In this document: positions 1 through 8,433 of the stretch, in pieces
How positions within the stretch are numbered: position 1 is the stretch's first letter
How the letters are laid out: each line of letters begins with the position of its first letter
From: a virus
Length of the DNA: 52,991 bases
IMG/VR virus record: IMGVR_UViG_3300009425_000021
Span: 1 to 52,991 of that record
Reading direction: 5' to 3' (one strand)
The notes under the pieces: generated by a model
The model's database searches: none
What the model saw: the letters and a program-made list of their open reading frames with translations, nothing else
What the model was told of the DNA's origin: nothing
Translations under genes and position numbers: made by a program

Positions 1-1
1 A

Positions 2-1249
2 AGTGCTTTAAGTGAAGGAACTAACTTATACTTTACAGATGCTAGGGCTAGATCATCAATTAGTGCTTCAGGCGATATTAGTTACAACAACTCAACTGGT
101 GTTATTAGTTACACTGATCCATCACCTAGAACTGATGCTACAATTAGAGGATTATTTAGTGCTTCAGGCGATATTAGTTACAACAACTCAACTGGTGTTA
201 TTAGTTACACTGATCCATCACCTAGAACTGATGCTACAATTAGAGGATTATTTAGTAGCGGTGGAGACATTGCATACAACAGTTCAACTGGCTTCTTTTC
301 ATATACTATGCCAGACTTGGCAGTTAGCGACTTTGCAGGCGCATCAATACAAACTGGATCAGAGGCTTTTGCAGACAGCGACTCAGTATTAATGACAGCG
401 GCGGCAGTACAAGATAAAATTACAAGTTATGGTTACTCAACTACAACAGGTGATATTACATCAGTAGGCGCAGGTTCTGGTTTAGCAGGCGGCGGCACAA
501 GTGGTGCTGTTACTTTAAACATTGGCGCAGGTACAGGTATTACTGTAAATGCAAATGATGTTGCTGTAGACATAAGTGCATTTAGTACTAGTGATTTAAG
601 TGAAGGAACAAACGATTATTATACAGTAACAAGAGCAAACTCAGCCATCGATGCAAGAGTTACTAATTCTTTTGTTGATGCATTGAATGTGGATGCCGAT
701 ACAGTTGATACTTTACATGCTAGTTCTTTCTTAAGAAGTGATGCCGCAGATACGCATACTCATACTATTACACCAAGTGCAGATAACAGTATTGACTTAG
801 GATCAACTTCATTGAGATATAATGAAGTACATGCAGTTACTTTCAAAGGTACAGCAACACAGGCTCAATATGCTGACTTGGCAGAGAACTATGTAGCAGA
901 TGCAGATTATCCACCAGGCACAGTATTAGTACTAGGCGGAGAACAAGAAGTAACAGTAACCAGCGAATCCAACAGTCCTAACGTGGCCGGAGTTGTTAGT
1001 ACAGATCCAGCATACTTAATGAACTCAGCTTTAGCAGGACAATTTGTTAAAGCAGTAGCACTTAGAGGACGAGTTCCTGTAAGAGTGCTTGGCATAGTTG
1101 CTAAAGGCGACATACTTATTACTAGTTCAACACCGGGTGTTGCAACAGTAGGCACTAACCCTCACTTTATAAGTGCGGCATGCATTATTGGTAAAGCAAT
1201 ATCCAATAAAGAACATGCAGGCGAAGGCATTGTAGAAGTACTAGTTTAA
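2..1249 (+). CDS. Tail fibre protein, C-terminal part (5' end outside window)
   Basis: The frame is open from base 2 with no start in the window, so the 415 visible residues are the C-terminal part of a longer protein. It begins with fibre repeats of the type SEGTNLYFTDAR, followed by a perfect duplication of a 32-residue unit. Low-complexity Gly/Ser/Thr-rich beta segments then lead to a globular C-terminal domain of about 130 residues beginning QYADLAENY. The same repeats and C-terminal domain recur in the next gene, so the two are paralogues. This layout is typical of long fibres or adhesins of T4-like marine phages. The C-terminal domain may be a trimerisation or self-processing chaperone (Peptidase_G2-like), but I see no defining catalytic motif. 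The gene ends TAATAA and the next gene follows 118 bases later behind a late promoter. Confidence 0.75.
   Translation, partial: SALSEGTNLYFTDARARSSISASGDISYNNSTGVISYTDPSPRTDATIRGLFSASGDISYNNSTGVISYTDPSPRTDATIRGLFSSGGDIAYNSSTGFFSYTMPDLAVSDFAGASIQTGSEAFADSDSVLMTAAAVQDKITSYGYSTTTGDITSVGAGSGLAGGGTSGAVTLNIGAGTGITVNANDVAVDISAFSTSDLSEGTNDYYTVTRANSAIDARVTNSFVDALNVDADTVDTLHASSFLRSDAADTHTHTITPSADNSIDLGSTSLRYNEVHAVTFKGTATQAQYADLAENYVADADYPPGTVLVLGGEQEVTVTSESNSPNVAGVVSTDPAYLMNSALAGQFVKAVALRGRVPVRVLGIVAKGDILITSSTPGVATVGTNPHFISAACIIGKAISNKEHAGEGIVEVLV
61..252 (+). repeat. Perfect 96-bp tandem duplication inside the fibre gene
   Basis: Bases 61-156 and 157-252 are identical by eye. The period of 96 bases is in frame and duplicates a 32-residue fibre unit. 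A third, diverged unit begins at 253. The absence of any silent difference means the duplication is recent or kept identical by recombination. Confidence 0.95.
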
Positions 1250-1282
1250 TAACTTGTAAACCAGTCTAAACTCCAACAAAAC

Positions 1283-1290
1283 GATAAATA
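1283..1290 (+). promoter_or_regulatory. T4-type late promoter GATAAATA for the second fibre gene
   Basis: GATAAATA matches the T4-family late core (TATAAATA). It lies 77 bases before the ATG at 1368 in the spacer between the two fibre genes, giving a leader of about 70 bases. Confidence 0.65.
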
Positions 1291-1315
1291 TGTGCAATAG
1301 GGAAAACCTTATTGA

Positions 1316-1332
1316 CTGACTTCGCGAGTCAG
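1316..1332 (+). promoter_or_regulatory. Hairpin in the leader of the second fibre gene
   Basis: CTGACT and AGTCAG form a 6-bp stem around TCGCG. It has no downstream T-run, so it is not a classic terminator. It lies between the late promoter and the AGGA ribosome site and may act as an mRNA stabiliser or processing site. Confidence 0.45.
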
Positions 1333-1367
1333 ACTATATAACATATAGACAACATAGGAATAATAAA

Positions 1368-4300
1368 ATGGCCACAGCAATTCAATGGAGACGAGGCACC
1401 ACTTCCCAACACAGTAGTTTTACTGGTTTGGCAGGTGAGATCACAGTCGATACAGATTTAAATACCGTTATTGTCCACGACGGTTCAACAGCAGGCGGAC
1501 ACAGAATAGCAAAATATACAGAAGTAACATCAGCGGCGGCGGGCGATATTAGCTCAGTTGTTGCAGGTGCAGGTTTAACTGGTGGAGCAACCACTGGTGA
1601 TGCAACAATTAACGTTATTGGTGGAAACGGTATTACTGTTTCAGCTGACGCAGTTATTACAGACGACACTTATATTAAAGCATTGTTTAGTGCTGGTGGA
1701 GACCTGTCATATAGTAACGGTGTATTCAGCTTTACTAATGACGCAGGTGATATTAGTAGTGTTGTTGCAGGTACTGGTTTAAGCGGCGGAGCAACAACCG
1801 GCGTGGCAACTTTAGCACTTGACACTTCTTCATCAACATTTACAACAGGTGTACAATCATTCTTAGCAGGTGGAACACTTGCAGGAAGCATTATACCATC
1901 AACAGACATTACTTACGATTTAGGTTCGAGCAGTAAGCAATGGCGTGATGTGTATGTTGGTCCAGGATCACTTTACATTAACGGACAACAAGTACTTCAA
2001 GACAATTCAGGTACAATCCAAGTTAGTGCTGATGCAAACCAAAACGTTGGGATAGTAACATCTGGTTCAGGTGATATCGAACTTAACGCATCTGGTTCAG
2101 GTGTAATTAATTTACAATCAGCAATTACTGTTGACTCAGGTCAAACATTAACTGGTACTGGCGGTTTAACAATGGCTAGTAACATTAACTTAAACAGTAA
2201 TTCAGTTAACAACTTACCAGCTCCTGCACAGGCAGGTGACGCTACCAACAAAACATACGTTGATGGTGCATCTTACCTAACAGGCGGAACTGGTATTACA
2301 AATAGTTCAGGTACATTGGCAATTGATGCTACAGTTGTTACAACTACTGGAACACAGACAATTGGGGGTGATAAAACATTCTCAGGAACAACTACAATTA
2401 GTGGTTCTTTAAATTCATCAGGCGGAACAGTACAATTTGCTGATAACCTATTAACATTAAACGCAGACGCAACTGGTACACCATCAGAAGACGTTGGTAT
2501 TATTGTTGAAAGAGGAGACTCAACTAACGTTCAGTTCAAATGGATTGAAGCCGCAGATGAGTGGTCATTCACAAACGACGGATCGGCTTACCAAGCTGTT
2601 ACTGGACATGCAGACTTTAGTGCTGTAACAAGTGGAGACGGAAGTCTTACTTATAACAGTTCAACAGGTGCTTATACATATACAGGTCCAAGTGCTACAG
2701 AAGTAAGAGCACATTTAACTGCTGGAACTGGAATGACAGTTAGTGGTGGTGTTTTTGCTACAACAATTACACAATACACTGATGCATTAGCCCAAGCGGC
2801 TATCACTGTTAATGATGCAGGCGGAGACGGAAGTTTAGCAATATCCAGCGGCGTAATTACTTATACAGGACCTAGTGCGGCTGAAGCCGAAGCACAAATT
2901 GATGCACATCTAAGCGGTGGAACAGGTATTAATTATTCAGGCGGTGTTATTACTACAGATGATACAGTAGTTAGCACATCTGGAACACAGTCAATTGGTG
3001 GTGCAAAAACATTCACTGATAACTTAATTCTAAGTGGTAATTTAACAGTTAACGGTACACAGACTATTGTTAATACTGAAACATTAACAATTGATGATAA
3101 CATGCTTGTTCTTAACAATAATGAAGCCGGCACTCCAAGTGAAGATTCAGGTATTGAAGTAGAACGTGGAACATCAACTAATGTTAAACTACAGTGGAAA
3201 GAATCTGCAGATGAGTGGCAAATATTTGATGGCACAAGTACATACACAATTGCTAGAACTACAGCAGACTTAACAGAACAAAGTAACCTTTACTATACAC
3301 AGGCTAGAGCAGACGCCAGAGTGGCGGCGGCAACAGGTGCCAACCTAGATTTAAGCAGTAAAGATACAGGTGATTTATCTGAAAGTGGTAACTTATACTA
3401 CACAGATGCAAGAGCAGATGCCAGAATAGCGGCGGCTGACACAGGCGATTTAAGTGAAGGATCAAACGAATACTTTACTACTGCAAGAGCTAGAGCATCG
3501 ATTAGTGAAGGATCAACTGAATTAGCATATAATAGTACAACAGGTGTATTAACATTTGCACAAGGTAGTACTTCAGGCGTAGCAGAAGGATCAAACCTTT
3601 ACTACACAGATGCTAGAGCAGATGCAAGAATTGCCAACGCAAGTACAAGTGATTTAAGTGAAGGAACTAACTTATACCACACAACTGAAAGAGTACAAGA
3701 TATTGCAGGCGCAATGTTTACAGCAAACACTGAATCAGGCATTACAGTAACATACGACGATGCTGACGGCACAATTGATTTAACAACAAGTATTGCAGGA
3801 TTTAGTACTAGTAATTTAAGTGAAGGATCAAATTTATACTTTACTACTGCTAGAGCAGACGCTAGAGTTGATTTACAAACTGGCGGCAACTTAGATTTAA
3901 GCAGTAAAGATACAGGTGATTTAACTGAAAGTGGTAACTTATACTACACTGATGCAAGAGCAAGAGCATCAATTAGTGCTTCAGGCGATATTAGTTACAA
4001 CAGTTCAACTGGTGTAATTAGTTTTACTAATGACGCAGGTGATATTGAAGGTGTTACAGCAGGTACTGGTTTAAGTGGAGGCGGCACTTCAGGTACTGTT
4101 ACACTTAATGTTAGTGGATTAACAGTTGCACAACTGGCTGGATCGGCATTACAATTAAGCTCAGAATCATTTGCTGATAACAATACTACATTGATGACAT
4201 CAGCGGCAGTACAAGATAAGATTGAATCTTATGGTTATTCAACAACAACAGGCGATATTACAGCCGTAACAGCAGGAGCAGGTTTAACTGGTGGCGCATC

Positions 4301-5036
4301 TAGCGGATCAGCTGACTTGGGTGTTGGAGCAGGTACTGGTATTACTGTAAATGCAAATGATGTTGCAGTTAACATGAGTGCATTTAGTACTAGTGATTTA
4401 AGTGAAGGCTCAAACCTTTACTATACTAGTGGTAGAGCAGATGCTAGAGTTAGTGCAGTAGCAACTAAGGCATTTATTGACGCACTAAACGTTGATTCAG
4501 ATACATTAGACGGCATTAGTAGTGCAAGTTTCATGAGAAGTGATGCTAACGATTCACACAGTGGAACGATTACTCCTTCCTCAAACAATGCGATTAACTT
4601 AGGATCAAGTGGACTTAAATATGCAAATGTTTACGCAACTACATTCCAAGGTAATGCAACTTCGGCACAGTATGCGGATTTGGCTGAGAAATACGAAAGT
4701 GATGCAGAACTAGAAGCAGGCACAGTTGTTATGTTTGGTGGTGATAAAGAAGTTACAGCATGTGATAGTGAAAACTGTCATGCAGTAGCAGGTGTTATCA
4801 GTACTGATCCAGCTTATATGATGAACGCAGGAGCAGAAGGTCAATTTGTAGCATTAACCGGAAGAGTACCTACTAAGGTTACTGGTCCAGTTGCTAAAGG
4901 TGACTTAATGGTTTCCGCAGGTAACGGTATGGCTAAGGCTAATAACGATGCACAGGCAGGAAGAATGATTGGTAAAGCAGTTGGTTCTTCAGAAGGCGGA
5001 GAAGCTGTTATAGAAGTACTTGTTAACTTGATGTAA
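1368..5036 (+). CDS. Long tail fibre / adhesin protein (1222 aa)
   Basis: A phage fibre gene with its own late promoter and an AGGA ribosome site. Residues 5-52 (IQWRRGTTSQH, then DTDLNTVIVHDGS) resemble the N-terminal virion-attachment domain of major tropism determinant / phage fibre proteins. Repeated beta segments (GDISSVVAGAGLTGG type) follow. About seven copies of a LSEGSNLYYTDARADARI-type repeat occupy roughly residues 633-868, with another near 1010. The C-terminal domain (about 1098-1222) begins QYADLAEKY and matches the end of the upstream fibre. The protein probably forms a trimeric fibre that recognises the host surface. No enzyme motif is seen. A strong terminator lies 15 bases after the stop. 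The fibre role is well supported by the repeats, but its place on the virion is inferred. Confidence 0.8.
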   Translation: MATAIQWRRGTTSQHSSFTGLAGEITVDTDLNTVIVHDGSTAGGHRIAKYTEVTSAAAGDISSVVAGAGLTGGATTGDATINVIGGNGITVSADAVITDDTYIKALFSAGGDLSYSNGVFSFTNDAGDISSVVAGTGLSGGATTGVATLALDTSSSTFTTGVQSFLAGGTLAGSIIPSTDITYDLGSSSKQWRDVYVGPGSLYINGQQVLQDNSGTIQVSADANQNVGIVTSGSGDIELNASGSGVINLQSAITVDSGQTLTGTGGLTMASNINLNSNSVNNLPAPAQAGDATNKTYVDGASYLTGGTGITNSSGTLAIDATVVTTTGTQTIGGDKTFSGTTTISGSLNSSGGTVQFADNLLTLNADATGTPSEDVGIIVERGDSTNVQFKWIEAADEWSFTNDGSAYQAVTGHADFSAVTSGDGSLTYNSSTGAYTYTGPSATEVRAHLTAGTGMTVSGGVFATTITQYTDALAQAAITVNDAGGDGSLAISSGVITYTGPSAAEAEAQIDAHLSGGTGINYSGGVITTDDTVVSTSGTQSIGGAKTFTDNLILSGNLTVNGTQTIVNTETLTIDDNMLVLNNNEAGTPSEDSGIEVERGTSTNVKLQWKESADEWQIFDGTSTYTIARTTADLTEQSNLYYTQARADARVAAATGANLDLSSKDTGDLSESGNLYYTDARADARIAAADTGDLSEGSNEYFTTARARASISEGSTELAYNSTTGVLTFAQGSTSGVAEGSNLYYTDARADARIANASTSDLSEGTNLYHTTERVQDIAGAMFTANTESGITVTYDDADGTIDLTTSIAGFSTSNLSEGSNLYFTTARADARVDLQTGGNLDLSSKDTGDLTESGNLYYTDARARASISASGDISYNSSTGVISFTNDAGDIEGVTAGTGLSGGGTSGTVTLNVSGLTVAQLAGSALQLSSESFADNNTTLMTSAAVQDKIESYGYSTTTGDITAVTAGAGLTGGASSGSADLGVGAGTGITVNANDVAVNMSAFSTSDLSEGSNLYYTSGRADARVSAVATKAFIDALNVDSDTLDGISSASFMRSDANDSHSGTITPSSNNAINLGSSGLKYANVYATTFQGNATSAQYADLAEKYESDAELEAGTVVMFGGDKEVTACDSENCHAVAGVISTDPAYMMNAGAEGQFVALTGRVPTKVTGPVAKGDLMVSAGNGMAKANNDAQAGRMIGKAVGSSEGGEAVIEVLVNLM

Positions 5037-5050
5037 GAGTTTACAAACAA

Positions 5051-5081
5051 TAAAAAAGGGAGTTTTTAACTCCCTTTTTTT
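5051..5081 (+). terminator. Intrinsic terminator after the fibre genes
   Basis: GGGAGTT and AACTCCC form a 7-bp stem with a TTT loop. A-rich sequence precedes it and seven T residues follow. It ends the fibre transcription unit and, because of the flanking A and T runs, could also work on the minus strand for the small gene at 5095-5223. Confidence 0.9.
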
Positions 5082-5094
5082 GTGATTTAAAAAT

Positions 5095-5223
5095 CTAACA
5101 AACTTCACGCATGATATTCGAGGGGTGACCCGATTTCATGATGATGTCAAATTTTCTAGAAAGATTGGTAACCGATGTTCCGAACTTGGATAACATGGCT
5201 ACTATTCCTTTTGGATTCGCCAT
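5095..5223 (-). CDS. Small basic protein, 42 aa, unknown
   Basis: A short minus-strand frame with an ATG at 5223 and a good ribosome site, AGGAGA, seven bases upstream. It encodes 42 residues beginning MANPKGIVAMLSKFG and ending REVC, and stops with TAG at 5095-5097. It is basic with an amphipathic middle (SVTNLSRKFDIIMKSG). It sits alone between the fibre terminator and the curli promoter region. I know no family for it. The strong Shine-Dalgarno sequence and clean termination next to the bidirectional terminator are the reasons to call it a gene. Confidence 0.55.
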   Translation of the reverse strand: MANPKGIVAMLSKFGTSVTNLSRKFDIIMKSGHPSNIMREVC

Positions 5224-5289
5224 ACTTTTCTCCTAAAATGTAATAACAAACTCTAACCCACTTGCTGTAACTTCATCCTTAATAGGAAC

Positions 5290-5394
5290 TGTTACAATCA
5301 ATCTACAAGTATGTTACAATTGTGTTACAGAATGTATTTATACAAACAAGTATTTTTACCAGGAAATATGTGATATTGCATAACAGATGTTACA
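5290..5394 (+). promoter_or_regulatory. Cluster of four TGTTACA boxes upstream of the curli operon
   Basis: TGTTACA occurs at 5290, 5312, 5323 and 5388, all in the same direction. The first three are spaced 22 and 11 bases apart, about two and one helical turns. They lie in the gene-free stretch 5224-5483, upstream of the late promoter at 5413. The arrangement looks like an array of protein-binding sites, but the binder is unknown. Confidence 0.45.
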
Positions 5395-5412
5395 CAGAAA
5401 CTAAACCCAAAC

Positions 5413-5420
5413 GATAAATA
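5413..5420 (+). promoter_or_regulatory. T4-type late promoter for the curli operon
   Basis: GATAAATA lies 63 bases before the ATG at 5484. It would start a transcript through the tightly packed genes 5484-10499. Confidence 0.65.
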
Positions 5421-5483
5421 GTAACTGTAGACAGTAACACAGACACACTTAAAGAAGCAACCCTTAAAAGGTGTGTACATAAT

Positions 5484-5780
5484 ATGGAAGAAATATTTGG
5501 ATTAATTACCGAAGTCGGTGCCCCGATTGCTGGAAGTGTAGTAATGGGATTTTTTATATTTGTAGTAATAAAGCAAATACTAGAAGGAGTAGTCGAACAA
5601 GTTAAAACCTTGACGATGTTTTGCTCCAGTTTGGAAGCCAGAGCAAGTACTATGAGCAACGAGATGCTTAAAATAGACTTGCTGGTTAGTAGTGCCCTAG
5701 ACCTCAGACCCGATATAGATAGAGTTTCAAGAGCAGACAATTTTGTCGAAGATGGCAAAGTCGATGCTAGGAGAGACTAA
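5484..5780 (+). CDS. Small membrane protein with coiled coil, 98 aa
   Basis: A single hydrophobic segment (about residues 11-32, GAPIAGSVVMGFFIFVVIKQ) is followed by a helical, probably coiled-coil tail. It is the first gene of the curli-type operon and its stop overlaps the ATG of the next gene (5780). That neighbour has the same plan (an I-x-x-x-G-x-P entry to the membrane helix, then a coil), so the pair looks like paralogues. The layout recalls small YvrJ/holin-like phage membrane proteins. A role in lysis or in assembling the secretion channel cannot be told apart from sequence. Confidence 0.7.
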   Translation: MEEIFGLITEVGAPIAGSVVMGFFIFVVIKQILEGVVEQVKTLTMFCSSLEARASTMSNEMLKIDLLVSSALDLRPDIDRVSRADNFVEDGKVDARRD

Positions 5781-6079
5781 TGGATATTGCACAGGCGATT
5801 AATGACTTTGGATTTCCAGTCGTGTTATGTGTTGGACTTGGTTATTTTATATATTATATATGGTGGTTTATTGGAGAAAAAATAGACCCCGCTCTTAGCG
5901 ATATGCATATAGCACTAATCAGAGTAATAGATAAAATGCGTAGATTAGACCAAGATTTAATTAGATTACAACAGAAAGTTGATGTTGTATTAGAATACAG
6001 AGCTAGACAACAAGTGCTAGACAATGCAGAACAAAAAACTGCATTAAAAACATTGAAACAAAAACAAACAGGAAAGTAG
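5780..6079 (+). CDS. Small membrane protein with coiled coil, 99 aa
   Basis: It has one membrane helix (about residues 10-33, FGFPVVLCVGLGYFIYYIWW) and a long charged coiled coil (about 36-99). A GGAG ribosome site lies just before the ATG, inside the end of the upstream gene. It resembles the preceding protein and, more loosely, YvrJ-type small phage membrane proteins. It is followed one base later by csgF, so it is probably translated with the secretion genes. Its function is unknown. A holin-like or channel-scaffold role would be a guess. Confidence 0.7.
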   Translation: MDIAQAINDFGFPVVLCVGLGYFIYYIWWFIGEKIDPALSDMHIALIRVIDKMRRLDQDLIRLQQKVDVVLEYRARQQVLDNAEQKTALKTLKQKQTGK

Positions 6080-6080
6080 A

Positions 6081-6596
6081 ATGAAAATTACAGGTACACA
6101 TTTAGGTATCTTGGTTATAGTCGGATTTTTTATAATGTCGCTGACTAATAATAATCTTTATGCTGATGAACTAAAGTTTAAGTTCAAGTCTCCGTCATTT
6201 TCTGGTAACGGAACAGGAGCACATTATTTAACCATTGAGAACCAAGAGAAGTCACGAAAAGATAAGATTAAAGAAGACATAGAATCTGCGTTAGCACGAG
6301 CAGAGCGTGACAATGATAATTCGACAATTAATAAATTTATTAGAAATTTGGAGAGTAGAATTTATTCACAAATTTCTAAAGGATTAGTCGACAGTATGTT
6401 TTGTGATCCAGCAGTAGTTGTTGCATGTACAAATTCAGATTCGGGTAGTTTCGAAATTGAAGGAAATACTGTTACATACATTAAAACTACTAATGCTGAC
6501 GGGCTATCTGTTATTAGAATGACTATTGTTGACCCCGACGGAACAATAACAACTATCGAGATTCCAATTGGAATCGGCAATATTGGCGGCGGTTAA
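6081..6596 (+). CDS. csgF: CsgF-like curli assembly protein
   Basis: The protein has a signal peptide (about residues 1-28). The mature start LKFKFKSPSFSGN closely resembles the N-terminal segment of CsgF, which in E. coli plugs into the CsgG pore (TMTFQFRNPNFGGNP). The later part (IRNLESRIYSQISKGLVD, then a beta-rich GNTVTYIKTT and TTIEIPIG end) also follows the CsgF plan. In known systems CsgF is exported through CsgG and couples secretion to fibre nucleation at the cell surface. At 171 residues it is longer than E. coli CsgF (138), with a charged insert after the N-terminal segment. Its stop overlaps the csgG start (6596). The csgF-csgG adjacency strongly supports the call. Confidence 0.88.
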   Translation: MKITGTHLGILVIVGFFIMSLTNNNLYADELKFKFKSPSFSGNGTGAHYLTIENQEKSRKDKIKEDIESALARAERDNDNSTINKFIRNLESRIYSQISKGLVDSMFCDPAVVVACTNSDSGSFEIEGNTVTYIKTTNADGLSVIRMTIVDPDGTITTIEIPIGIGNIGGG

Positions 6597-7606
6597 TGAA
6601 ACTGTCTAATTACATACTGTTCTTTATCGGCGCAATGTACTTAACTGGGTGTGCTAGTATATCTATACCTGGCGACACAGCATGTAATACGGACTTTCTC
6701 GAATGTGTAGAAGAGCCAAAGCAAATAGAATTACCCACATATCGAAAATTACGATATTTACCACCAAGCGAAACAATGCCAGTGGTAGCTGTTTATCAGT
6801 TTACTGATCAAACAGGACAACGAAAAAGTCAAGATGGTGTCGCTAGTTTTAGCACAGCGGTCACACAGGATCCGAAGAGCATATTGATTGACGCCTTGAA
6901 GGCGGCCGGTGCTCACGAAAACCCAAAAGGAACATGGTTCCGGGTTGTCGAACGGGGTCTTGGCTTAGATAACTTAGTGAGGGAAAGGCAGATAGTTCGT
7001 AGTACACGCGAACAATATCAAACTGAAGAAAAACCTCAACAAGCAGTACAACCATTGTTATTTGCTGGTATGATACTCGAAGGAGGTGTTGTAGGCTATG
7101 ACACTAACGTAGAGACCGGCGGTAATGGTGCAAGGTACTTAGGTATTGGCACTACAAACCAATACAGAAGAGATAGTGTTACTATATCACTTAGAGCAGT
7201 AAGTACGCTCACTGGTGAAGTAATACTGAATGTACAGACATACAAAACTATCCTTAGTACAGGAATGGCAGGAGACGTATTCAAATTTTTAGATATGGAT
7301 ACCCGATTGCTTGAATTAGAAAGTGGTATGACACAGAACGAAAGCGTAACCTATGCAGTACGGTCGGCAATTGAAGCCGCAGTATTGGCATTGATACAAC
7401 AAGGTGATGAAAGAGGATATTGGAAAATTGTGTATCCAGAGAATTGGGAAGAAACAGTAAACCAGCAAGAACGAGCTTACTGGATAAAAGTCAATAATCA
7501 GGAAATTCTGGATGCAGATGTAGACGACAAGCCTACGTCATCACAAAACACTTTTTGGAAAAAAATATTACTAAAAAGTGAACCCATTAATGGAGAAGAA
7601 AAATGA
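6596..7606 (+). CDS. csgG: CsgG-like outer-membrane curli secretion channel lipoprotein
   Basis: CsgG forms a nine-subunit outer-membrane pore that exports curli subunits (type VIII secretion). The lipobox is LTGC with Cys19 as the lipidated residue. Family landmarks are present in order: YRKLRYLPP, VYQFTDQTGQRK, ASFSTAVTQ, FRVVERGLGLDNLVRERQ, GARYLGIG, TLTGEVILNVQTYKTILS and SAIEAAVLALIQQG. These match E. coli CsgG across its length. At 336 residues it is longer than the E. coli protein (277), with a C-terminal tail after about residue 290. It overlaps csgF at the start and the next curlin gene by four bases. No CsgE or CsgC homologue is seen nearby. Confidence 0.93.
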   Translation: MKLSNYILFFIGAMYLTGCASISIPGDTACNTDFLECVEEPKQIELPTYRKLRYLPPSETMPVVAVYQFTDQTGQRKSQDGVASFSTAVTQDPKSILIDALKAAGAHENPKGTWFRVVERGLGLDNLVRERQIVRSTREQYQTEEKPQQAVQPLLFAGMILEGGVVGYDTNVETGGNGARYLGIGTTNQYRRDSVTISLRAVSTLTGEVILNVQTYKTILSTGMAGDVFKFLDMDTRLLELESGMTQNESVTYAVRSAIEAAVLALIQQGDERGYWKIVYPENWEETVNQQERAYWIKVNNQEILDADVDDKPTSSQNTFWKKILLKSEPINGEEK

Positions 7607-8433
7607 AGACAAACGTAATAAAGAAATTTACACTACAAGTCTTCGCTATAGTAAGTGTAATAATAGGAAGTCAGGCTCTAAGTGCAACGGATAACGAAGT
7701 ACTACTAGACCAGCAAGGTGACAACTTAGTATTAACAATATTACAAGCTGGTAACAGCAACAGAGTTTCTGGACAGGCCACAGGGTCAGGAGATTTAGTT
7801 GTAACTGGTAACAACTTGATAATTGATATCATACAAGACGGTAACACAAATAAGTTTTTTGGAGACTTAATATTTGACGGATCCGGTAGTTCAGTAATGG
7901 ACTTTTATCAATTAGGTGATAGTAACGTCTGGGATTTACAGATTGGTGCTAACTCTAATAGTGCAGATAATACAGACATGCTAGTAGACATACAGGGCGA
8001 CGGTAACATCTTTGATGTTAATATAGCTCATAATGCCGTAGCAGAAAGCACTAACTTTGATTTAGATATACTTGGCTCAAGGAACGATTTTACCACAAGT
8101 TTTTCAAACAATAAAGTTTGGGCAACCGCCTCTGGAACTAACAGTGTAGGTGGTATAATAAGTACTGGAACCGGAACTCAAACAATGAGTGGTATTACAA
8201 TTGATACGAGTAACGTTGTATGGAATATGGAGATTATAGGAGACGACAACGCATTTGCTACTAAGCAAAGTGGTAACGGTGGTCATTCCTTGACAGTAGT
8301 CCTAGACGGCAGTGATGGAGATTTTCAATTTATACAGGACATGACAGCAACATGTAGTCCAACGTGTGAAGGGATAATTAACATAAATCTAGATAGCGAA
8401 AATGCATCAGTTAGTATTAAACAGACTGATTAA
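7603..8433 (+). CDS. Curlin-repeat secreted protein (CsgA/CsgB-like) 1
   Basis: A signal peptide (cleavage likely after LSA, residue 28) is followed by curlin-type repeats in which Gln, Gly and Asn recur at fixed spacing: LDQQGDNLVLTILQAGNSN, DIIQDGNTN, DFYQLGDSN. Such repeats stack as beta-strands in curli amyloid fibres. The repeats are clearest in the first 120 residues and decay afterwards. The C-terminus has a Cys pair (CSPTC) followed by a strand ending VSIKQ. This pattern also ends the FecR protein and the second curlin. The gene begins within the end of csgG, so substrate and channel are probably made together. Whether it is the major subunit or the nucleator cannot be decided. Confidence 0.85.
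   Translation: MKTNVIKKFTLQVFAIVSVIIGSQALSATDNEVLLDQQGDNLVLTILQAGNSNRVSGQATGSGDLVVTGNNLIIDIIQDGNTNKFFGDLIFDGSGSSVMDFYQLGDSNVWDLQIGANSNSADNTDMLVDIQGDGNIFDVNIAHNAVAESTNFDLDILGSRNDFTTSFSNNKVWATASGTNSVGGIISTGTGTQTMSGITIDTSNVVWNMEIIGDDNAFATKQSGNGGHSLTVVLDGSDGDFQFIQDMTATCSPTCEGIININLDSENASVSIKQTD

Noticed and set aside
12-392. Plus-strand frame at the left edge with a duplicated Leu/Gln-rich peptide
   Set aside because: It is a shadow of the fibre repeat in another frame. The real fibre frame is open from base 2.
5368-5390. CRP-like half site TGTGA upstream of the curli operon
   Set aside because: The second half (TCACA) is missing at the required six-base spacing, so a cAMP-CRP link is not supported by sequence.
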